Shown: positions 44,129-52,074, counted from the stretch's first letter. The stretch: DNA of 54,503 bases from an uncultured Ruminococcus sp. (GCA_902798365.1 CADBWP010000025.1:1-54503), one strand, 5' to 3'. Made by a program: numbers and translations. Notes: generated by a model from the letters alone, not told the origin.

Positions 44129-45076
44129 ATGAAGATAGTACTTACAGACGCGCAGACAGTCGTTGATGATTTGGTGGGAACCGACCTGCTCCGGGAGCTC
44201 GGCGACGTGACGGAGCACGGCCTGCTCGCATATGAGGAGGTGGCAGAGGCTATCGCCGACGCCGACGTGGTGGTGTGCAACAAGACCCTGCTCGACAGCC
44301 ACACCCTGCGTCTTGCAAAAAAGCTGAAATACATCGGGCTGTTTGCCACGGGGTATAACAACATCGACACGGCGTACTGCCGCTCGCGCGGAATTGCCGT
44401 ATGCAACGCAGGCTCCTACTCGACAAACGCGGTGGCTCAGCACACCTTTGCGCTTATTTTAGAGGCGTTCAACAACACCGCGCGCTACAACAGCTATGTT
44501 CACGAGGGCCGGTGGAAGCGCAGCCCGACCTTTTCGCCGTTTGTTTATCCCCTGAACGAGCTTGCAGGCAAAACGCTGGGCATAGTGGGGCTCGGCGCCA
44601 TTGGAAAAGCTGTGGCAAAAATAGCCGACGCCTTTGAAATGCGCGTGATAGCCTACAGCCGCAGCAAAAAGGACGTTGCGGGAGTTGAGCAGATGAGCCT
44701 TGACGAGCTTCTTGCGCAAAGCGACATCGTTACCGTGCATTGTCCGCTCAACGACGATTCAAAGGAAATGTTTGACGCGGCGGCTTTTGCCAAAATGAAA
44801 AAAACCGCGTTGTTTGTCAACACGGCTCGCGGCGGCGTTATGGTCGAGCATGACCTGTACAGCGCGCTTGAGGGCGGCGTTATCGGCGGCGCATGCATAG
44901 ATGTGCTGAGCGTTGAACCGATGGAGGAGGACTGCATACTGATGAGCGCCAAAAACTGCATTATGACTCCGCACATAGCGTGGGCGCCCGTAGAGACCCG
45001 TCAGCGCCTAATGGGCATTGTGGCGGACAATATCAAGAGCTTTTTTGAGGGGCGCCCTAAGAATATGGTGAATTAA
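44129..45076 (+). CDS. D-isomer-specific 2-hydroxyacid dehydrogenase
   Basis: The 315-residue NAD-dependent enzyme belongs to the D-2-hydroxyacid dehydrogenase family, near glycerate/hydroxypyruvate reductases. The substrate loop is IGLFATGYNNIDTAYCR. The Rossmann motif is TLGIVGLGAIGKAVAK (about 145-160). The catalytic Arg is in FVNTARGGVM, the Glu about 30 residues later in DVLSVEPM, and the His in MTPHIAWAPVETRQR (about 285). The exact substrate (glycerate, lactate or other) cannot be told. GAGGG precedes the chosen ATG; an in-frame ATG 54 bases earlier is upstream of the binding site and next to the promoter. Confidence 0.92.
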   Translation: MKIVLTDAQTVVDDLVGTDLLRELGDVTEHGLLAYEEVAEAIADADVVVCNKTLLDSHTLRLAKKLKYIGLFATGYNNIDTAYCRSRGIAVCNAGSYSTNAVAQHTFALILEAFNNTARYNSYVHEGRWKRSPTFSPFVYPLNELAGKTLGIVGLGAIGKAVAKIADAFEMRVIAYSRSKKDVAGVEQMSLDELLAQSDIVTVHCPLNDDSKEMFDAAAFAKMKKTALFVNTARGGVMVEHDLYSALEGGVIGGACIDVLSVEPMEEDCILMSAKNCIMTPHIAWAPVETRQRLMGIVADNIKSFFEGRPKNMVN

Positions 45077-45141
45077 TAATACGGTAAATAATGATTAATC
45101 CAATGTTTAATCCAAAGATTTCATTTACAATGTAATGATAT

Positions 45142-46335
45142 TTATTGCACTATTGCCTTTTTCTGTTTTTCCTCTCTTGCGTAAATAAGCTTCAAAATAA
45201 TCGGCGTGGCTATGCTGGAAACGATTATCAGCAAAATGACCGACGTAAAATACGCCGAGCCTATAAGCCCTTCGCTCAGTCCGCGCTGCGCCACGATAAG
45301 CGCAACCTCGCCGCGGGTCATCATTCCTATGCCTATTTTCAGCGCGTCAAAGCCTTTGAAGCCGCACAGCCTTGAAGCCGCGCCGCAGCCTGCCACCTTG
45401 GTGATCATGGCTACCGCGACAAACGCCGCCGAAAACAGGACTATCTGCCATGTTATGCCCTCTATCTGCGTTTTAAGACCAATACTTGCAAAGAATATGG
45501 GGCCGAAGATCATATAGCTGTTTATGTCGAGCTTTTCTTCAATATAGTCCGAATCATGCAGGCGGCAGAGCACTATGCCTGCGACATAAGCTCCGGTTAT
45601 GTCGGCGATGCCGAAGTATCTTTCCGCAATAAAAGAAAACGAAAAGCAAAGCCCGAGCGCCAAAATGGGAATCCTGCGTGTGTGAGGCCAGCGCTTGTCT
45701 ATCTGCTTAAAGATCTTATAGATGACGAAGCCCACCGCAACGGCAAGCGCAAAAAACGCCACGGTGCCCAACGCCACCCTGGCAGGGTTGCTGTCGGGGT
45801 TTTTAAAGCCGATAACAAATGTCAGCACCAAAATGCCGATGATGTCGTCTATTATGGCGGCGCTCAGTATGGTGGTGCCGACCTCGCTTTTCAGCTTTCC
45901 CAGCTCCTTAAGCGTCTCTACGGTTATGCTTACGCTGGTTGCGGTCATTATAACGCCGATAAACACAGCTGTAAAAAACTCGGGCGTTCCTATTTGTGAA
46001 AAGCCGTAAAAGCACATATAAAGCAGAGTTCCGCCCGCAAGCGGCAGCAGCACGCCCGCGCAGGCAATGGCAAGCGCCTTGGGACCCGTCTTAAGCAGCT
46101 CCTTAAGGTTGGTGCCCAGGCCTGCCGAGAACATGAGCAGCACAACGCCTATGCCGGAGCATATGCTCAAAAAATCATTCAGCTCCACCAAATTCAAAAG
46201 ACCGGGGCCTATTATCAGTCCCGCGACGATCTCGCCCACGACCTGCGGCGCGTGAAGCTTGCGCGCCACAAGCCCGAACGCCTTGGCAACCACAATTATT
46301 ATCGCCAGATCCTTCAACATATAAAGCGTATCCAA
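45142..46335 (-). CDS. CPA2-type cation:proton antiporter
   Basis: The 397-residue membrane protein is a monovalent cation:proton antiporter (Na+/H+ exchanger, KefB-like membrane domain). It shows about 12 hydrophobic helices: LHAPQVVGEIVAGLIIGPGL near the N-terminus, TATSVSITVETLKELGKL and AAIIDDIIGILVLTFVIGF (the Asp-Asp pair of the ion site, about 170) in the middle, and GMMTRGEVALIVAQRGL near the C-terminus. No TrkA-N or TrkA-C regulatory domain is attached. The start is TTG with GAAGGA five bases before it; the next ATG, five codons later, has no binding site. It has its own promoter at 46371-46399. Confidence 0.92.
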   Translation of the reverse strand: MDTLYMLKDLAIIIVVAKAFGLVARKLHAPQVVGEIVAGLIIGPGLLNLVELNDFLSICSGIGVVLLMFSAGLGTNLKELLKTGPKALAIACAGVLLPLAGGTLLYMCFYGFSQIGTPEFFTAVFIGVIMTATSVSITVETLKELGKLKSEVGTTILSAAIIDDIIGILVLTFVIGFKNPDSNPARVALGTVAFFALAVAVGFVIYKIFKQIDKRWPHTRRIPILALGLCFSFSFIAERYFGIADITGAYVAGIVLCRLHDSDYIEEKLDINSYMIFGPIFFASIGLKTQIEGITWQIVLFSAAFVAVAMITKVAGCGAASRLCGFKGFDALKIGIGMMTRGEVALIVAQRGLSEGLIGSAYFTSVILLIIVSSIATPIILKLIYAREEKQKKAIVQ

Positions 46336-46370
46336 TTGTATCCTTCCCCGTCATAAATTTTCCGCATTAT

Positions 46371-46399
46371 ATAATATACCCTTAACCCCAAAAAGTCAA
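46371..46399 (-). promoter_or_regulatory. Promoter of the cation antiporter gene
   Basis: Read leftward, TTGACT, 17 bases, TATTAT. Confidence 0.7.
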
Positions 46400-46410
46400 T
46401 TATTTTTAGA

Positions 46411-46640
46411 TCGAGACGGATAAGTCGGATTAGGAATAACACGCGGTGTCCCGACAGTAATGTCGGGCATGGTTGGTTAAGTTGGCAACTGTTTTCCCTG
46501 CGTTTTGCTTTGCCTGCAACGAACATAACAACGCTGTCATCCCGTTTTTTAGTTCGGGACGTTTTTTAGTTCGGGACGGATAAGTCGGTTTGAGCCAAAC
46601 GTCGGTGTCCCGACTGTATTGTCGCCGCTATAGGTTATGC
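46411..46640. repeat. Inverted copies of the 98-bp repeat family R3
   Basis: GAGACGGATAAGTCGGATTA followed by GGTGTCCCGACAG and ATGGTTGGTTAAGTTG is the reverse complement of the unit at 36371. A second, more degenerate copy starts near 46553 (TTCGGGACGGATAAGTCGG, then CGGTGTCCCGAC). CTGTCATCCCG between them also occurs near 41715. Confidence 0.7.
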
Positions 46641-46677
46641 TTGGCATTTTTTATTTCAGGATGGGTAGGTCGATTTA

Positions 46678-46840
46678 AGGCAATACCGCATAATTCAGGT
46701 GTGCGGATTGCACAGCCAGATTTTTCGTCAGGTTGTACAAATAAATTGAGGTAAGGCTGTCGCCTTGCCGAGATTTTTTGGGCAAACTGACGGAATAATA
46801 TGCAAGCAAGCCGTGCGCTTTGAATTGTGCGGTGTTGCCT
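46678..46840. mobile_element. MITE-like element R1, copy 3 (full length, 163 bp)
   Basis: AGGCAATACCGCATAATTCA at the left and TGAATTGTGCGGTGTTGCCT at the right are inverted repeats (two mismatches in the outer 20 bases). TA flanks both ends, as expected for a two-base target duplication. The inside has AAGGCTGTCGCCTT and no plausible gene. Confidence 0.85.
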
Positions 46841-46904
46841 TAAGCCGCACAAGAAATTATTGCACCGTGCCGCAAAAAATTCGTGCGGCAACACAATTCA
46901 CCTC

Positions 46905-46950
46905 AAAACCCGCGCCCCGCGACACTTAACCTTGTGCCGCGGGGCGCTTT
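46905..46950 (-). terminator. Terminator of the second LRR-dockerin gene
   Basis: Ten-base GC-rich stem GCGCCCCGCG / CGCGGGGCGC; read leftward it is followed by GGTTTTG. Confidence 0.65.
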
Positions 46951-46978
46951 ATCTGCTTTCTTCGTGAAAAGCTTATTA

Positions 46979-48388
46979 TCAGTCCGGCTTGGGCAGAGTC
47001 TTGTAGTCTGTCCAGTTTGCCAGATGTCTTGTCAAAATTATCCTGTCCTTTGCTCCAACTCTGCCGTCGCAGTTAAGATCGGCTGCGTCCTTGTCTATCT
47101 CGGCGTAATCCGTCCAGTTTGCCAGATGCCGTGTAAGATATATCCTGTCCTTTGCCTTAAGCTCGCCGTCGCCGTCAACGTCACCGTATATTATCGTTTT
47201 GGGAACCACTAAAACATACGGAATACCGTTATACTGTGCATAGGCTTCGGCGTAAGAGTCCTTATACAACGAAAGGGTGAGGTTGTCGCAGTCGGAAAAA
47301 GCATAACCACCTATTAACGTTACGCCTTCGGGTATCACAAGGCTTGTAAGTCCCTTACAACCGTAAAACACAGCATTCTCTATACCGGTAACGCTGTCCG
47401 GGATAGTTATCTCAGTCAGTTCCGTGCAATTATAAAACGCGCGGGCGCATATATATATTATGCTGTCGGGCAGCGTTACGCTTGTAAGACTTGCACAATC
47501 AGAAAACATATCAACGCCTATTACTTCATATCCGTCGCAAATCGTTACATTTGAAAGAGCAGTACATTCCGAGAACGCATTATAGCCTATTTCCGTTACG
47601 CTTCCAGGTATCGTTATGCTTTCAAGCCCCGTGCAGCGTGAAAACGCATAACTGCCAATGATCGTTATACTGTCGGGCAATGTTATACCCGAAAAACCCG
47701 TGCAGCCGAAAAACGCATAATCGCCTATGCTTGTTATGTTGTCGGATATAGTTAAACTCGTAATTTTTGTACAACCCGAAAAAGCCCCGCCGCCTATGCT
47801 TGTAACGCTGTTAGGAATGACTGTTGTGTTGCACGCCTTGATTAGTTCATTTCTTGAAGTATCAATAATACCGTTACAGTCATTTCGGCTGTCATATACC
47901 GTATTCCGCTTATCCACCGTTATGGATTCTAAGCCTGTGCATCCGGAAAACACCGTATTGCCCACGATCTTTGTAACGCCGGCGGGGATGGTTATGCTTT
48001 TAAGCTTTGAGCAACCGTCAAACGCGGATACTCCTATGGTTGTTACGCTGTCGGCAAGTGTAAAGCAGGAAAGGTTCTCGCAACCGTTAAATGCATGGGC
48101 TCCTACATTGGTAACACCGTTTGATATAATGACCTGAATAATATCGGTACCCCACGGTGCCTTTGAATCGGAAAAATAATTATAATCCTCCATCCTACCG
48201 TTACCGCTGATTGTCAGCACACCGTTATCAAGCGTCCATGTACAGTCGCCGGTAGCGCCGCTTGAAGCGCCGACGGATTGCGTGTCAGTTTCCGCCGCCT
48301 GAGCGCTTACAGGCAACGCCGTGATTGCTGTTACTATTATCATCAATGATAATAGCAGCGATATGATCTTGCCGATTCTGTTCTTCAC
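46979..48388 (-). CDS. Secreted BspA-like leucine-rich repeat protein with dockerin
   Basis: The 469-residue protein starts with a signal peptide (KIISLLLSLMIIVTAITALP, cleavage near AQA-AE). Residues about 45-385 contain some twelve BspA/LRR_5 repeats of 22-24 residues, with forms such as LPDSITIIGSYAFSRCTGLE and IPGSVTEIGYNAFSECTAL. The dockerin (about 400-465) is of the AKDRI class (DVDGDGELKAKDRIYLTRHL, then DLNCDGRVGAKDRIILTRHL), like that of the protein at 30061-32193. It is probably an adhesin-like surface protein held by a cohesin partner different from that of the DATEIQ class. The start is GTG, eight bases behind GGGAGG; no ATG is near. Confidence 0.88.
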   Translation of the reverse strand: MKNRIGKIISLLLSLMIIVTAITALPVSAQAAETDTQSVGASSGATGDCTWTLDNGVLTISGNGRMEDYNYFSDSKAPWGTDIIQVIISNGVTNVGAHAFNGCENLSCFTLADSVTTIGVSAFDGCSKLKSITIPAGVTKIVGNTVFSGCTGLESITVDKRNTVYDSRNDCNGIIDTSRNELIKACNTTVIPNSVTSIGGGAFSGCTKITSLTISDNITSIGDYAFFGCTGFSGITLPDSITIIGSYAFSRCTGLESITIPGSVTEIGYNAFSECTALSNVTICDGYEVIGVDMFSDCASLTSVTLPDSIIYICARAFYNCTELTEITIPDSVTGIENAVFYGCKGLTSLVIPEGVTLIGGYAFSDCDNLTLSLYKDSYAEAYAQYNGIPYVLVVPKTIIYGDVDGDGELKAKDRIYLTRHLANWTDYAEIDKDAADLNCDGRVGAKDRIILTRHLANWTDYKTLPKPD

Positions 48389-48421
48389 AAAAATCCCTCC
48401 CGGTTGCTTTTTTATACTCTA

Positions 48422-48450
48422 ATCGTACCACATCACAGCAAAAACCGCAA
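48422..48450 (-). promoter_or_regulatory. Promoter of the second LRR-dockerin gene
   Basis: Read leftward, TTGCGG, 17 bases, TACGAT. TTTTTGGATTGCGG and, 36 bases above, TTGCACAT are shared with the giant surface-protein promoter at 26186-26251. Confidence 0.6.
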
Positions 48451-48472
48451 TCCAAAAATCGCCCTATAGTTT

Positions 48473-48487
48473 TGGTGATTTTGCACA
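48473..48487. promoter_or_regulatory. Half-conserved operator-like site upstream of the LRR-dockerin gene
   Basis: TGGTGATTTTGCACA matches the right arm of the palindrome at 26237-26251 and stands at the same distance from the -35 box. Confidence 0.4.
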
Positions 48488-48494
48488 TAACAAT

Positions 48495-48540
48495 CCCCCG
48501 GACGCACACGCGAACGGGGGAAGCATTTTATTATTTATTC
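48495..48540. terminator. Hairpin behind the DUF6472 gene
   Basis: Stem CCCCCG / CGGGGG with a 14-base loop and an A/T-rich T-run side on the plus strand; read leftward the tail is weak (ATTGTTATG). Confidence 0.45.
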
Positions 48541-48566
48541 CGCTGTCAGTTTATTCCGCTGTCAGT
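48535..48566. repeat. 16-bp tandem duplication at the end of the DUF6472 gene
   Basis: TTATTCCGCTGTCAGT occurs twice in direct succession. The stop codon and last codon of the small gene lie in the second copy. Confidence 0.8.
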
Positions 48567-48732
48567 TTTGCTTTTTTACTATTTTGTACTCGTCATAAAG
48601 CTGAAAGTAATGGCAGCCCTTAACGCTTTGGGTCAGAAATTTTTCCATCTCGTCCTCGTCAAGGCTTACCGAGCAGTAGTCGCCGTACTCCTCGTCGGTG
48701 ACATAATGCGCGCACATTTCGCAGTTGTCCAT
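48562..48732 (-). CDS. Small cysteine-containing protein, DUF6472-like
   Basis: This 56-residue gene reads MDNCEMCAHYVTDEEYGDYC near its start, then LDEDEMEKFL, KGCHYFQLYDEYKIVKKQ. The CxxC near the N-terminus, a later Cys and the acidic DEDEM stretch resemble the small clostridial family annotated as DUF6472 (from memory). The cysteine pairs suggest metal binding; the function is unknown. GGGGGCGG lies five bases before the ATG. It is nine bases behind the LOG-family gene and so last in a lexA-LOG-DUF6472 transcript. Confidence 0.8.
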   Translation of the reverse strand: MDNCEMCAHYVTDEEYGDYCSVSLDEDEMEKFLTQSVKGCHYFQLYDEYKIVKKQN

Positions 48733-48741
48733 AGCCGCCCC

Positions 48742-49308
48742 CTAATCGTACTTGTTGTAGCCGAACGCCACATAGTTGTCAAGCTGCTCAAACACCTGCT
48801 GCTCGGTGGCTGCAATGCTGTACAGGCGGTGAACCGCGTCGGACATAAAGCTTTGCTCAACGCCCGTTTCCATCATGCTTATCATGGGGTCGTAGTAGCC
48901 GTTGAGATTATAGATGATGATGGGCTTTTGGTGCCTGCCCAGCTGCTTTAGGGTTATCACCTCAAAAAACTCCTCATAGGTGCCTATGCCGCCCGGGCAG
49001 ATGATGAAAGCGTCCGCCTTGTCCTCCATAACCGCCTTGCGCTCGCGCATGGTGGGCATGGTTATCAGCTCGCCGTAGTTCATAAGCAGCACGCCCGTGT
49101 TGAGGAAGAACTCGGGGCTTACGCCCACAAGCGCGCCGTTTTCGGCAATTACGCCGCGCGCCACCGCGCCCATTACGCCGTATTTGCCTGCGCCGAACAC
49201 CACCGTGCAGCCCCTTTTGGCAAGGGACGAGCCAAGGTGAGTTGCGGCGTCAAGATATGCTTTGTCGATTTTTTCGCTGGATGAACCAAAAACACAGATA
49301 TTTTGCAT
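48742..49308 (-). CDS. LOG-family protein (TIGR00730 Rossmann-fold, nucleoside monophosphate phosphoribohydrolase type)
   Basis: The 188-residue protein belongs to the LOG (Lonely guy) family, which in characterised members cleaves cytokinin or AMP-type nucleotides to base and ribose 5-phosphate. The N-terminus CVFGSSSEKIDKAYLDAA, GAGKYGVMGAVA, the MRERKA motif (Arg and Lys) and CPGGIGTYEEFFEV (PGGxGTxxE) form the complete active-site set. The true bacterial substrate is uncertain. AGAGGCG precedes the ATG. It lies 17 bases behind lexA, and the small DUF6472 gene follows, so the three are probably co-transcribed. Confidence 0.92.
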   Translation of the reverse strand: MQNICVFGSSSEKIDKAYLDAATHLGSSLAKRGCTVVFGAGKYGVMGAVARGVIAENGALVGVSPEFFLNTGVLLMNYGELITMPTMRERKAVMEDKADAFIICPGGIGTYEEFFEVITLKQLGRHQKPIIIYNLNGYYDPMISMMETGVEQSFMSDAVHRLYSIAATEQQVFEQLDNYVAFGYNKYD

Positions 49309-49325
49309 GGAATACGCCTCTTTGC

Positions 49326-49916
49326 TTAATCGTAATTTCTTACAAGTGATATTACCTTGCCGAGCAGCACGACCTCGCCCACTATTATGGGCTCGTAATC
49401 GTCGTTTTCGGGCTGCAAACGGAAGTGACCGTCCTCCTTGTAAAACCTTTTGACAGTTGCGCTGTCCTCCACAAGAGCCACGACGATCTCGCCGTTCTCG
49501 GCAACGGGGGTGCGGTTTACAATGACAATGTCGCCGTCAAAGATTCCTGCGTTTATCATGCTCTCGCCCTGGATCCTCAGCGCGAAAAGCTCGCGTCCGC
49601 GGTTGAGCCGCTCGGGAACCGGCACATAACATTCTATGTCCTCCACCGCCAAAATAGGATTGCCTGCCGCGACCCTGCCCATTACGGGAACGTTGACCGT
49701 CTTTTCCTCGCCCACTATCTGAATGCAGCGGTTTACGCCGTGCTCGCGCTGAATAAAGCCCTTGTCCTCAAGCGCCTTAAGGTGGTGATGAACCGTTGAG
49801 GTCGAGCTGAGCCCCACCTCGTCGCATATTTCACGCACCGAGGGAACCCTGCCTGCGGCAGAGCATTTCATAAGATAATCCAAAATCTTTTGCTGACTTT
49901 TACTTAACGGTTTCAT
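49326..49916 (-). CDS. lexA: SOS response repressor LexA
   Basis: The 196-residue repressor controls DNA-damage genes and is cut when RecA is activated. The N-terminal winged helix (about 1-65) has PSVREICDEVGLSSTSTVHH. The autocleavage site is Ala-Gly in GRVAAGNPI (about 88-89). The catalytic Ser is in IQGESMINAGIFDGD (about 122) and the Lys in VEDSATVKRFY (about 160). The length is typical. The chosen ATG has AGGAG eight bases upstream; GTG and TTG codons just before it lie too near the site. The promoter carries a LexA-type box, so it is probably autoregulated. Confidence 0.96.
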   Translation of the reverse strand: MKPLSKSQQKILDYLMKCSAAGRVPSVREICDEVGLSSTSTVHHHLKALEDKGFIQREHGVNRCIQIVGEEKTVNVPVMGRVAAGNPILAVEDIECYVPVPERLNRGRELFALRIQGESMINAGIFDGDIVIVNRTPVAENGEIVVALVEDSATVKRFYKEDGHFRLQPENDDYEPIIVGEVVLLGKVISLVRNYD

Positions 49917-49936
49917 GCGCAACACTCCTTTACAGT

Positions 49937-49975
49937 ATTATAGCACACTCTTTTCAAAAAATCAAACATTTGTTT
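49937..49975 (-). promoter_or_regulatory. lexA promoter with overlapping LexA box
   Basis: Read leftward, TTGATT, 17 bases, TATAAT (49937-49942). The -35 box overlaps AAACAAATGTTTG (49963-49975), which differs at one place from the Firmicutes LexA box form AACATATGTTTG over 12 bases. Binding there would block polymerase. Confidence 0.75.
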
Positions 49976-50094
49976 TTTAATTTTTCAAGGCAATCCTCTT
50001 TAATACAAGGGAGCCTAACCCCAACAAAACCCCAAAAAATTCATTATTATTTCAAATTGACTTCACACAGTTTTCATAATGGCGTGGTTTAATA

Positions 50095-50240
50095 TAGGCG
50101 TACTCAAAAGACGGGACCGCAACCGTCGAGTACGATTGTTCTACCCTCCTCAATGTGAGCCGACGCAGAGGCTCATATTTGTACCCCTCATTTTTTACAG
50201 ACAAAGGAAGACGCCGGGCACCGCAGCCCGGCGTTTTTCT
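50095..50240 (+). ncRNA. Candidate structured RNA between lexA and the AsnB-like gene
   Basis: On the plus strand a compound hairpin (50099-50134: CGTACTC / GAGTACG outside, GACGG / CCGTC inside), a C-rich single strand with ACCCTCCTC, a second hairpin (50156-50175: TGAGCC / GGCTCA), a GTACCCCTC stretch and a strong terminator (50212-50239) follow one another. No rightward gene lies before that terminator, so it could end a small RNA. The CCUCC stretches are complementary to ribosome binding sites. A promoter is unclear (TTTAATATA near 50088-50096). The family was not recognised. Confidence 0.45.
50212..50239 (+). terminator. Strong rightward terminator
   Basis: Stem CGCCGGGC / GCCCGGCG with a six-base loop followed by TTTTTCTTTT on the plus strand. 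Leftward it has no T run (TCTTCC), though it also lies behind the leftward AsnB-like gene. Confidence 0.85.
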
Positions 50241-50256
50241 TTTATTTTTCAGGCTC

Positions 50257-51792
50257 TTAAAACTTTAAGTCATACCAGACAATAAAGGCGTAAACGGCAT
50301 AAATGCGGTTCCACAGCAGCGCCTCGCCGTCAAGATATCGCCGCCACATGTCGCCCAGCACGTCTTGGTCAAAGAATTTCTTTGAGGTGTCGCCCAGCAG
50401 CCTGTCCCCGATCACACGGGTAAAGCGTTCGTCCGACAGCCACTTGCGCACGGGCACGGGAAAGCCGACCTTTTTGCGGAAGGCGACCTCGTCGGGCAGC
50501 CTTGAGGCAGCCGCCTTGCGAAAGGCATATTTGTTCTGCTCGTCCGTAAGCAGATACTCGGCAGGGATCTTTTTTGCCGCGTTGAACAGTCTGAGGTCGC
50601 TGAAAGGCGTGTGAAGCTCTATGCCGCAGGCCGTGCTTGTGCGGTCGGTGTTCAGGTAGATGTCGCCCTCGAGCCACAGCGAAATATCCACGGTGAGCTT
50701 TTGCGCCAGCGGTTCGCTGTCCTGCACCTCGCTCCAGATCTGCGCTACAGGCTCGACAGCCCTTACGGTTTCGTCATAGTCCTTCATAAGCGATTTTACC
50801 ACTTCCTCGGACATTATGTGCGAGCAGGTGAGGTACGTCCACTCCTTGGGCAGCTCGCGCCTGTGGGCGTTGTAGCCGCCGAAGAACTCGTCTATGCCCT
50901 CGCCCGAATACACCACGTCGGCGTGCTCCTTTACGGCGGCACAGCCGATAGAGAACGCCACAGCGGACGCGTCGCCGAGGGGCTGACCCATTTTGTCGAT
51001 GACGGTTGGGATACGGTCAAAAAACTCCTGCGCGGTGATTATTTTTTTGTTGAAGCCCTTGCCCAGAACTTCGGCGGTGTGACGCGCCTGCTCGGACTCG
51101 TCAAAGCCTGCCTCCTCATAGCCCACGGTGTTTGCCGCACGGGCGTCGCTTGCCGCCAAAAGGTAGGACGAATCCACACCGCCCGACAAAAACGACTCCT
51201 TATAGGGCACCTCGCTGTCGCCGCTCTCCTCCGAGAGGATCTCCTCAACCACGCTTTTAAGCTCGTCGGCGTACTCGTCAAGGGTCTTGCTGCGGTCGGG
51301 CTCAAACTCGGGCTTCCAATAGCGCACTATCCTTGCCTCGCTGCCGTCCCACTCGATATAACGGCCGGGCTGCAGCTTATACACGCCCTCGTAAAAGGTC
51401 TCTGCTCCGATGGGATAGCCGTAAAACAGATATTGCTGCAGCATGCGCAGGTTGAGCCGCTTTTCAACGCGCGGATCGGCAGCTATTTCGTTGATATCGC
51501 CCGAATATATCAGCTCACCGCCGCATACGGTGTAAAACATCTGCTTCTGACCCACCTGGTCGCGGAACACGAAGAGCTTATTAAGCTCGCTGTCCCACAA
51601 GCCTATGGCAAACATGCCGTAAATATGCGAGGTCATGTCTGTGCCCCAGCGCGCATAGGCGTTTTTGAGTATTTCGTTCTCCCTTTCGGCGCGTGAGAGC
51701 GAAGGCGAAACGCCCAGCTCGCCGCAAAGCTTTTTATAGTTGCGGATGTAGCCGCTGAAATAGCGTATCTCCGCCGCGTTTGTATTTTTCAT
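50257..51792 (-). CDS. Asparagine synthetase-like protein lacking the glutaminase nucleophile
   Basis: The 511-residue protein resembles AsnB but starts about 75 residues later: there is no MCGI start, so the catalytic Cys2 and the HRGPD segment are missing. The remnant of the class II amidotransferase fold (about 8-175) has YFSGYIRNYKKL where active enzymes have FNGEIYNYKEL. The synthetase domain (about 190-500) keeps the pyrophosphate loop FLSGGVDSSYLLA and GEGIDEFFGGYNA, ending as in AsnB with YAVYAFIVWYDL. It may use ammonia, or another amine, in an ATP-dependent amidation; that is inference. The chosen ATG is seven bases behind GGAGG; one six bases earlier touches the binding site. It has its own promoter. 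Confidence 0.85.
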   Translation of the reverse strand: MKNTNAAEIRYFSGYIRNYKKLCGELGVSPSLSRAERENEILKNAYARWGTDMTSHIYGMFAIGLWDSELNKLFVFRDQVGQKQMFYTVCGGELIYSGDINEIAADPRVEKRLNLRMLQQYLFYGYPIGAETFYEGVYKLQPGRYIEWDGSEARIVRYWKPEFEPDRSKTLDEYADELKSVVEEILSEESGDSEVPYKESFLSGGVDSSYLLAASDARAANTVGYEEAGFDESEQARHTAEVLGKGFNKKIITAQEFFDRIPTVIDKMGQPLGDASAVAFSIGCAAVKEHADVVYSGEGIDEFFGGYNAHRRELPKEWTYLTCSHIMSEEVVKSLMKDYDETVRAVEPVAQIWSEVQDSEPLAQKLTVDISLWLEGDIYLNTDRTSTACGIELHTPFSDLRLFNAAKKIPAEYLLTDEQNKYAFRKAAASRLPDEVAFRKKVGFPVPVRKWLSDERFTRVIGDRLLGDTSKKFFDQDVLGDMWRRYLDGEALLWNRIYAVYAFIVWYDLKF

Positions 51793-51824
51793 GGTCATTC
51801 CTCCGTAATAATGTTCCGTACAAA

Positions 51825-51853
51825 ATTATACCATTTCGGCGCTTTGCAGTCAA
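51825..51853 (-). promoter_or_regulatory. Promoter of the AsnB-like gene
   Basis: Read leftward, TTGACT, 17 bases, TATAAT, with TGG before the -10 box. Confidence 0.75.
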
Positions 51854-51882
51854 TGCCGACTTTTGGATCAATAGCGGGTTTA

Positions 51883-52042
51883 AGGCAATACCGCATAATT
51901 CAGGTGTGCGGATTGCACAGTAAGATTTTTCGTCAGGTTGTACAAATAAATCGAGGTAAGGCTGTCGCCTTGCCGATTTTTGGGCAAGCTGACGGAACAA
52001 TATTCAAGCAAGCCGTGCGCCTTGAATTGTGCGGTGTTGCCT
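51883..52042. mobile_element. MITE-like element R1, copy 4 (160 bp)
   Basis: The same ends as copy 3 (AGGCAATACCGCATAATTCA and TGAATTGTGCGGTGTTGCCT) with TA on both sides. Its right end is three bases from the -35 box of the glycosyltransferase promoter and its left end 29 bases from the -35 box of the AsnB-like gene. Confidence 0.85.
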
Positions 52043-52045
52043 TAA

Positions 52046-52074
52046 TTGACATTGCAGGTCAAGTGTGGTATAAT
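52046..52074 (+). promoter_or_regulatory. Consensus promoter of the glycosyltransferase gene
   Basis: TTGACA, 17 bases, TATAAT with TGG before the -10 box: a perfect consensus. It begins just behind the MITE-like element, the duplicated TA being at 52043-52044. Confidence 0.85.

Noticed and set aside
46628-46894. Small frames encoding QPYLNLFVQPDEKS-like peptides in the R1 elements
   Set aside because: They occur only because the MITE-like sequence is open in one frame; ends and starts differ between copies.
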